Source: Curtobacterium sp. MCLR17_036 (GTDB lineage Bacteria; Actinomycetota; Actinomycetes; Actinomycetales; Microbacteriaceae). Taken from it: DNA of 64,000 bases. Location: assembly GCF_003234445.2 (NCBI RefSeq), contig NZ_CP126269.1, positions 1,488,001 through 1,552,000 on the forward strand, in the 5' to 3' direction. This document shows, in pieces, positions 60,365 through 64,000 of this stretch; positions within the stretch are counted from its first letter, which is position 1; each line of letters begins with the position of its first letter. The notes beneath the pieces are model-generated. The model saw nothing but the letters and a program-made list of their open reading frames with translations. It made no database searches and had not been told where the DNA came from. A program made the translations under genes and the position numbers.

Positions 60365-61437
60365 ACGGCGTCGTGGAGCGCCTGGTCCGGAACGGCTACG
60401 CCGCCGTCTTCCGGTCCGTCTTCGCCAACATGGACCCGGAGCGGGCCCACCACATCGCGTTCGCCGTGATCAAGGTCGTGCCGCACGTGCCGTTCGTCGG
60501 CGGCCTCGTCGAGCGGTACTGCCGCCCGTCGGCGGCCGACGGCATCACGACGATGGGGATCCACTTCCCGTCGCGCTTCGGCCTCGCCGCCGGCTTCGAC
60601 AAGGACGCCAAGGGCATCGGCGGCCTCGGCGTGCTCGGGTTCGGCCACGTCGAGGTGGGCACCATCACCGCGCAGCCGCAGCCCGGCAACGAGCGACCGC
60701 GCCTGTTCCGGCTCATCGCCGACCGCGCACTCATCAACCGGATGGGCTTCAACAACCACGGCGCCGCCGCCGCTGCCCGCCACCTCGAACGGGCCCGACG
60801 CAACCCCGGTCGCCCGGTCATCGGCGTCAACATCGGCAAGAGCCGGGTCGTCGCCGTCGAGGACGCGATCGACGACTACCTCGAGTCCGCCCGCCGCCTC
60901 GCGCCCTTCGCCGACTACCTGGCGGTCAACGTCAGCTCGCCGAACACGCCCGGCCTGCGCGGCCTGCAGGAACTCGACCAGCTCCGTCCGCTGCTCACCG
61001 CCGTGCGCGACGCCGCGGGCACCGTGCCGGTGCTCGTGAAGATCGCGCCCGACCTGACCGACGAGCAGATCGACGCCATCGCCGGCCTCGCGGTCGAACT
61101 CGGTCTCGCCGGCGTGATCGCCAACAACACCACGATCGCGCGCACCGGCCTGACGACCCCGACGGAGCAGGTCGAGGCCATGGGCGCCGGCGGCCTGTCG
61201 GGTGCACCGCTCGCCGCCCGCTCGCTCGAGGTCCTGCGCCGCGTCCGTGCCGCCGTCCCCGCCGACTTCTGCGTCGTCGCGGTCGGCGGCGTCACCACCG
61301 AGCAGGACGTGCAGGACCGCATCGACGCCGGTGCGACGCTCGTGCAGGGCTACACGGCGTTCCTCTACGAGGGGCCGACCTGGGCAGCCCGGATCAACCA
61401 CCTGCGCCGTCGCCGGCTGCGCCGCGCCGCACGCTGA
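60361..61437 (+). CDS. pyrD: Dihydroorotate dehydrogenase (quinone), class 2
   Basis: Membrane-associated flavoenzyme that oxidises dihydroorotate to orotate for pyrimidine synthesis, passing electrons to menaquinone. The N-terminal quinone-site helices (residues 1-40) mark class 2. Core motifs are [52 protein letters not shown] (catalytic Ser region), [11 protein letters not shown] and [13 protein letters not shown]. It has 358 residues. The GTG overlaps nrdR. A long repeat-filled gap follows. Confidence 0.95.
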   Translation: MNGVVERLVRNGYAAVFRSVFANMDPERAHHIAFAVIKVVPHVPFVGGLVERYCRPSAADGITTMGIHFPSRFGLAAGFDKDAKGIGGLGVLGFGHVEVGTITAQPQPGNERPRLFRLIADRALINRMGFNNHGAAAAARHLERARRNPGRPVIGVNIGKSRVVAVEDAIDDYLESARRLAPFADYLAVNVSSPNTPGLRGLQELDQLRPLLTAVRDAAGTVPVLVKIAPDLTDEQIDAIAGLAVELGLAGVIANNTTIARTGLTTPTEQVEAMGAGGLSGAPLAARSLEVLRRVRAAVPADFCVVAVGGVTTEQDVQDRIDAGATLVQGYTAFLYEGPTWAARINHLRRRRLRRAAR

Positions 61438-61504
61438 GGATCGCGTCCGGCGCGATCGGTGCCTTCGCGCGGCCCGGCGCGTTCGCGCGGCCCGGTGCCT
61501 TCGC

Positions 61505-62055
61505 CGAGTGAGCAGAAGACGTCGGGTCGAGGTCGCTCACCCGACGTCTTCTGCTCACTCGGTGCAGCAGGCAGGGCGCGACGCCCGCCCCGTGGTCGAC
61601 CCGGCCGTCCGCCGGACGGGAGGCCCGTGGCGGCGCCGCGCCGTGCCTCCCGTCCGTCACGGCGCGTGCTGGCGCCCCTTGCGTCCGCGCGCTTGCCCGC
61701 GCTGAGGGGCGTGTTGCGCGGCCAGCGAGCTTCGTGAGCAGAAGATGTCGGGTGGGGGCCGTCGACCCGACATCTTCTGCTCACCGGATGCCGCACGCGG
61801 CCCGCGACGCGCGTCCCGAGAACGACGAAGTGCCCCGAACCGACCTGCCGGAAGGTGCTGCGTCGCTTCGTGAGCAGAAGATGTCGGGTGGGCGCCGTCG
61901 ACCCGACATCTTCTGCTCACCGGATGCCGTACACGGCCCGCGACGCGCGTCCCGAGAACGACGAAGCGCCCCGCCGGATCGGCCGGAAGGTGCTGCGTCG
62001 CTTCGTGAGCAGAAGATGTCGGGTGGGGGCCGTCGACCCGACATCTTCTGCTCAC
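61505..62055. repeat. Array of four perfect hairpins (TGAGCAGAAGA[C/T]GTCGGGT arms)
   Basis: Hairpin 1: arms 61505-61527 and 61539-61561 (23 bp). Hairpins 2-4: left arms at 61734-61753, 61870-61889 and 62005-62024, each 20 bp and each followed by an 11-base loop and a perfect right arm. Hairpins 2-4 are 135-136 bases apart, and the DNA between them is also repeated. Hairpin 1 differs by C for T in the arm, with the compensating base changed in the other arm. Confidence 0.92.
61613..61656. terminator. CGGACGGGAGGC palindrome, family copy 4
   Basis: Arms 61613-61624 and 61645-61656 pair exactly over 12 bases; the centre is GC-rich and can pair further. Confidence 0.6.
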
Positions 62056-62129
62056 CGGATGCCGCACGCGGCCCGCGACGCCCGCACCGGATGCCGCACA
62101 TGCCACGCGACGCCCACCCCCATGAACGA

Positions 62130-62164
62130 CGAAGCGCCTCCCGGGCCGGCCGGGAGGCGCTTCG
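62130..62164 (-). terminator. 15-bp hairpin after DUF3043 gene
   Basis: Arms 62130-62144 and 62150-62164 pair exactly. It lies 9 bases past the DUF3043 stop. Diverged copies of the same segment occur inside the neighbouring repeat units. Confidence 0.75.
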
Positions 62165-62172
62165 CGACGTCG

Positions 62173-62748
62173 TCAGAGCGTGGGGTAGTCGCCCCGCTTG
62201 ACCTGCGGCTTCGGCAGGCGCAGGAAGCGCAGCTGCCACGTGCGGGTCAGGATGTAGAGGAACGTGCCGCGCTGCACCTCGCCGAACTTCGACGCGAGCT
62301 TGCGGCGAATCGAGAGCCACAGCACCACGCAGTCGAGCACGAACAGCGCCACGAACGCCCAGACGAGCAGCAGCGAGTAGGACGCCAGGGGCGTCTGCGC
62401 CGCGGCGAACCCGACGATCAGGAAGAGCACGAGCACCGGCATCATGATCTCGCCGAGGTTCCAGCGCGCGTCGATCCAGTTGCGCAGGAAGCGACGCTGG
62501 TCACCGCGGTCCTTCGCGGGCAGGTAGCGCTCCTCGCCGTTGGCCATGCCGACCCGGGCGCGCTCGCGCTCCGAGTTGAGGCGCGCGCGGGCGGCCTTCT
62601 TGTCGACCGGCGTGTTGCCGACCAGGGGGCGGCGGTTCGCGGCCTCACGCTCGCGGCGGGACGGCGTCGGCCGACCCTTGCCCTGCTCGAGGAGCTCGCC
62701 CTCGGACGGGTTCACGGTCGTGTTGGTCTTGGGGGCTGCCTTCGCCAC
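62173..62748 (-). CDS. DUF3043 membrane protein
   Basis: A 191-residue actinobacterial protein of unknown function. A charged N-terminal region (GKGRPTPSRREREAANRRPL) is the family hallmark. Next come RFLRNWIDARWNLGEIMMP and two membrane helices (about 103-150). A basic C-terminal part (RTWQLRFLRLPKPQVKRGD) ends the protein. The GTG at 62748 has AGGAA 6 bases upstream. It is divergent from the dipeptidase gene. Confidence 0.88.
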   Translation of the reverse strand: MAKAAPKTNTTVNPSEGELLEQGKGRPTPSRREREAANRRPLVGNTPVDKKAARARLNSERERARVGMANGEERYLPAKDRGDQRRFLRNWIDARWNLGEIMMPVLVLFLIVGFAAAQTPLASYSLLLVWAFVALFVLDCVVLWLSIRRKLASKFGEVQRGTFLYILTRTWQLRFLRLPKPQVKRGDYPTL

Positions 62749-62788
62749 GGTGCGTTCCTAACGGCGGTGTGCGTGCTGGATCGTCCTC

Positions 62789-62794
62789 TAGATT
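62789..62794 (+). promoter_or_regulatory. -10-like TAGATT of dipeptidase gene (leaderless)
   Basis: TAGATT ends 7 bases before the ATG at 62802. Confidence 0.55.
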
Positions 62795-62801
62795 ACCGGG
62801 C

Positions 62802-64000
62802 ATGACCGACACCCAACAGCACAGCTCCGCGACCGACCCCGCGCTCCTCGACGCCCTGCGCGAACAGGTGCACGGCGCACTGCCCGTGACGATCGCCGAC
62901 CTGTCCGCACTGGTGCGGCTGCCGTCGGTCTCGTGGTCGGCGTTCGACCCGGCGAACGTGCAGGCGAGCGCCGCAGCCGTCGCGGACCTCGCGCGGTCGA
63001 CGGGCGTCTTCGCGGACGACGCGGTGCGCATCGTCCGCTCGGCCGTCGACGGCTCGACGGCGGACGCCGAGGCCTCCGGTGCGGAGCTCGGCCAGCCCGC
63101 GGTCCTCGCGGTGCGGCCGGCGCGGAACGGCAAGCCCACGGTGATGCTCTACGCGCACCACGACGTGCAGCCCCAGGGCGACGACGCGCTGTGGGAGACG
63201 CCGCCGTTCGAGCCGACCCTGCGCGGCGACCGCCTGTACGGGCGCGGCGCCTCGGACGACAAGGCCGGCGTGATGACGCACGTGGCGGCGCTCCGGGCCC
63301 TGCACGCGCAGTTCGGCGACGACCTCGACCTCGGCGTCGTGCTCTTCGTCGAGGGTGAGGAGGAGTTCGGGTCCCGGTCGTTCCGCACGTTCCTGCGTGA
63401 GCAGAAGGAGCACCTCGCCGCCGACGTCATCGTCGTGGCGGACAGCGACAACTGGTCGGTCGACGTCCCGTCGATCACGGTCTCGCTCCGCGGCAACGTG
63501 ACCTTCAAGCTGACCCTCACCACCCTCGAGCACGCGAGCCACAGCGGCATGTTCGGGGGAGCGGCTCCGGACGCCATGATCCCGATGGTCCGCCTGCTCG
63601 CCTCGCTGCACGACGACGACGGCTCGGTGGCCGTCGAGGGGCTCACCTCGTACCAGGCGGACGTCCCGTCGCGCACCGACGACCAGCTCGCCGTCGACGC
63701 TGCCCTGGTGGCGGGCGTCCGGCCGATCGGCACCGGCGAGGTCCTGTCCCGCATGTGGTTCCAGCCGTCGATCACGGTGACGGGCATGGACGTGCCGAGC
63801 GTCGCGAACGCCTCGAACACGCTCCTGCCGACGGTGTCGGCCCGCGTCTCCGTGCGCGTGGCGCCCGGTCAGTCGGCCACCGACGCCCACGCCGCCGTCG
63901 AGCGGCACCTGCGCGAGCACGTCCCGTTCGGTGCGCGGCTCGAGATCAGCGAGCCGGACGCCGGTGACGGCTTCCTCGTCGACACGGCCGGGTGGGCCGT
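62802..64000 (+). CDS. M20-family dipeptidase (partial, runs off window)
   Basis: Zinc metallopeptidase of the DapE/ArgE/CNDP group, probably a dipeptidase. The first 399 codons are present. Metal and catalytic blocks are YAHHDVQP (H119, H120, D121), YGRGASDDKAG, FVEGEEEFGS and VADSDNW. The lid-domain sequence GNVTFKLTLTTLEHASHSG follows. The ATG is in leaderless position after TAGATT. The frame is open to the window edge; the C-terminal metal-ligand His is beyond it. Confidence 0.92.
   Translation, partial: MTDTQQHSSATDPALLDALREQVHGALPVTIADLSALVRLPSVSWSAFDPANVQASAAAVADLARSTGVFADDAVRIVRSAVDGSTADAEASGAELGQPAVLAVRPARNGKPTVMLYAHHDVQPQGDDALWETPPFEPTLRGDRLYGRGASDDKAGVMTHVAALRALHAQFGDDLDLGVVLFVEGEEEFGSRSFRTFLREQKEHLAADVIVVADSDNWSVDVPSITVSLRGNVTFKLTLTTLEHASHSGMFGGAAPDAMIPMVRLLASLHDDDGSVAVEGLTSYQADVPSRTDDQLAVDAALVAGVRPIGTGEVLSRMWFQPSITVTGMDVPSVANASNTLLPTVSARVSVRVAPGQSATDAHAAVERHLREHVPFGARLEISEPDAGDGFLVDTAGWA

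Larger units (their letters stand above)
61438..62172. other. 735-base convergent gap filled with hairpins
   Basis: Lies between pyrD and the DUF3043 gene, which converge. It holds four perfect long hairpins, a copy of the GGACGGGAGG palindrome, duplicated terminator-like segments and the DUF3043 terminator. No gene is supported; open frames on both strands only track the repeats. Confidence 0.85.

Noticed and set aside
61505..62055. CRISPR array
   Set aside because: Units are palindromes with 20-bp arms spaced 135 bases apart, spacers are themselves repeated, and no cas gene is present.

Overview
The window is high-GC DNA with almost every base in genes. It contains an actinobacterial division and cell-wall (dcw) cluster with sepF, yggT-type and divIVA genes and no ftsA. 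The best fit is a member of Microbacteriaceae (order Micrococcales), perhaps Curtobacterium. That assignment is inferred from gene order, gene content and the MurE substrate pocket, not from a marker gene. No rRNA, tRNA, CRISPR array, insertion sequence or prophage gene was found.

Region 1 (1-11.6 kb) holds a long-chain acyl-CoA synthetase, a ROK glucokinase, a PlsC acyltransferase, class II DAHP synthase, a PASTA-type Ser/Thr kinase, a secreted LysM wall-lytic protein, a small Rv2175c-like DNA-binding protein, a polyprenyl synthetase and a DUF3040 membrane protein. The same neighbours precede the dcw cluster in mycobacteria and Streptomyces. Region 2 (12.6-31.4 kb) is the dcw run mraZ-rsmH-ftsL-ftsI-murE-murF-mraY-murD-ftsW-murG-murC-ftsQ-ftsZ-yggS-sepF-yggT-divIVA. 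Many of its stop and start codons overlap. It makes lipid II precursors and the divisome, and DivIVA then directs polar growth. Region 3 (31.4-36.9 kb) holds lspA, an RluD-type pseudouridine synthase and dnaE.

Region 4 (about 37.3-58.5 kb) is a surface-glycopolymer island. It has GT2, GT4, WsaF-like and GT61 glycosyltransferases, a two-gene ABC exporter, a pyruvyl transferase, an OafA-type acyltransferase, a glycosyltransferase fused to a CDP-glycerol polymerase, and an SGNH esterase. Together they could build, decorate and export a rhamnan or teichoic-type wall polymer. Region 5 (58.5-64 kb) returns to conserved genes: hisD, nrdR, pyrD, a DUF3043 protein and an M20 dipeptidase that runs off the window.

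The gene-free gaps are unusual. Several are filled with arrays of long, near-perfect inverted repeats of distinct families (5.4-5.9, 11.7-12.4, 33.1 and 61.5-62.2 kb). One terminator-like palindrome family recurs in four gaps. About ten genes have a TANNNT hexamer 6-9 bases before the start codon, which suggests leaderless transcripts.
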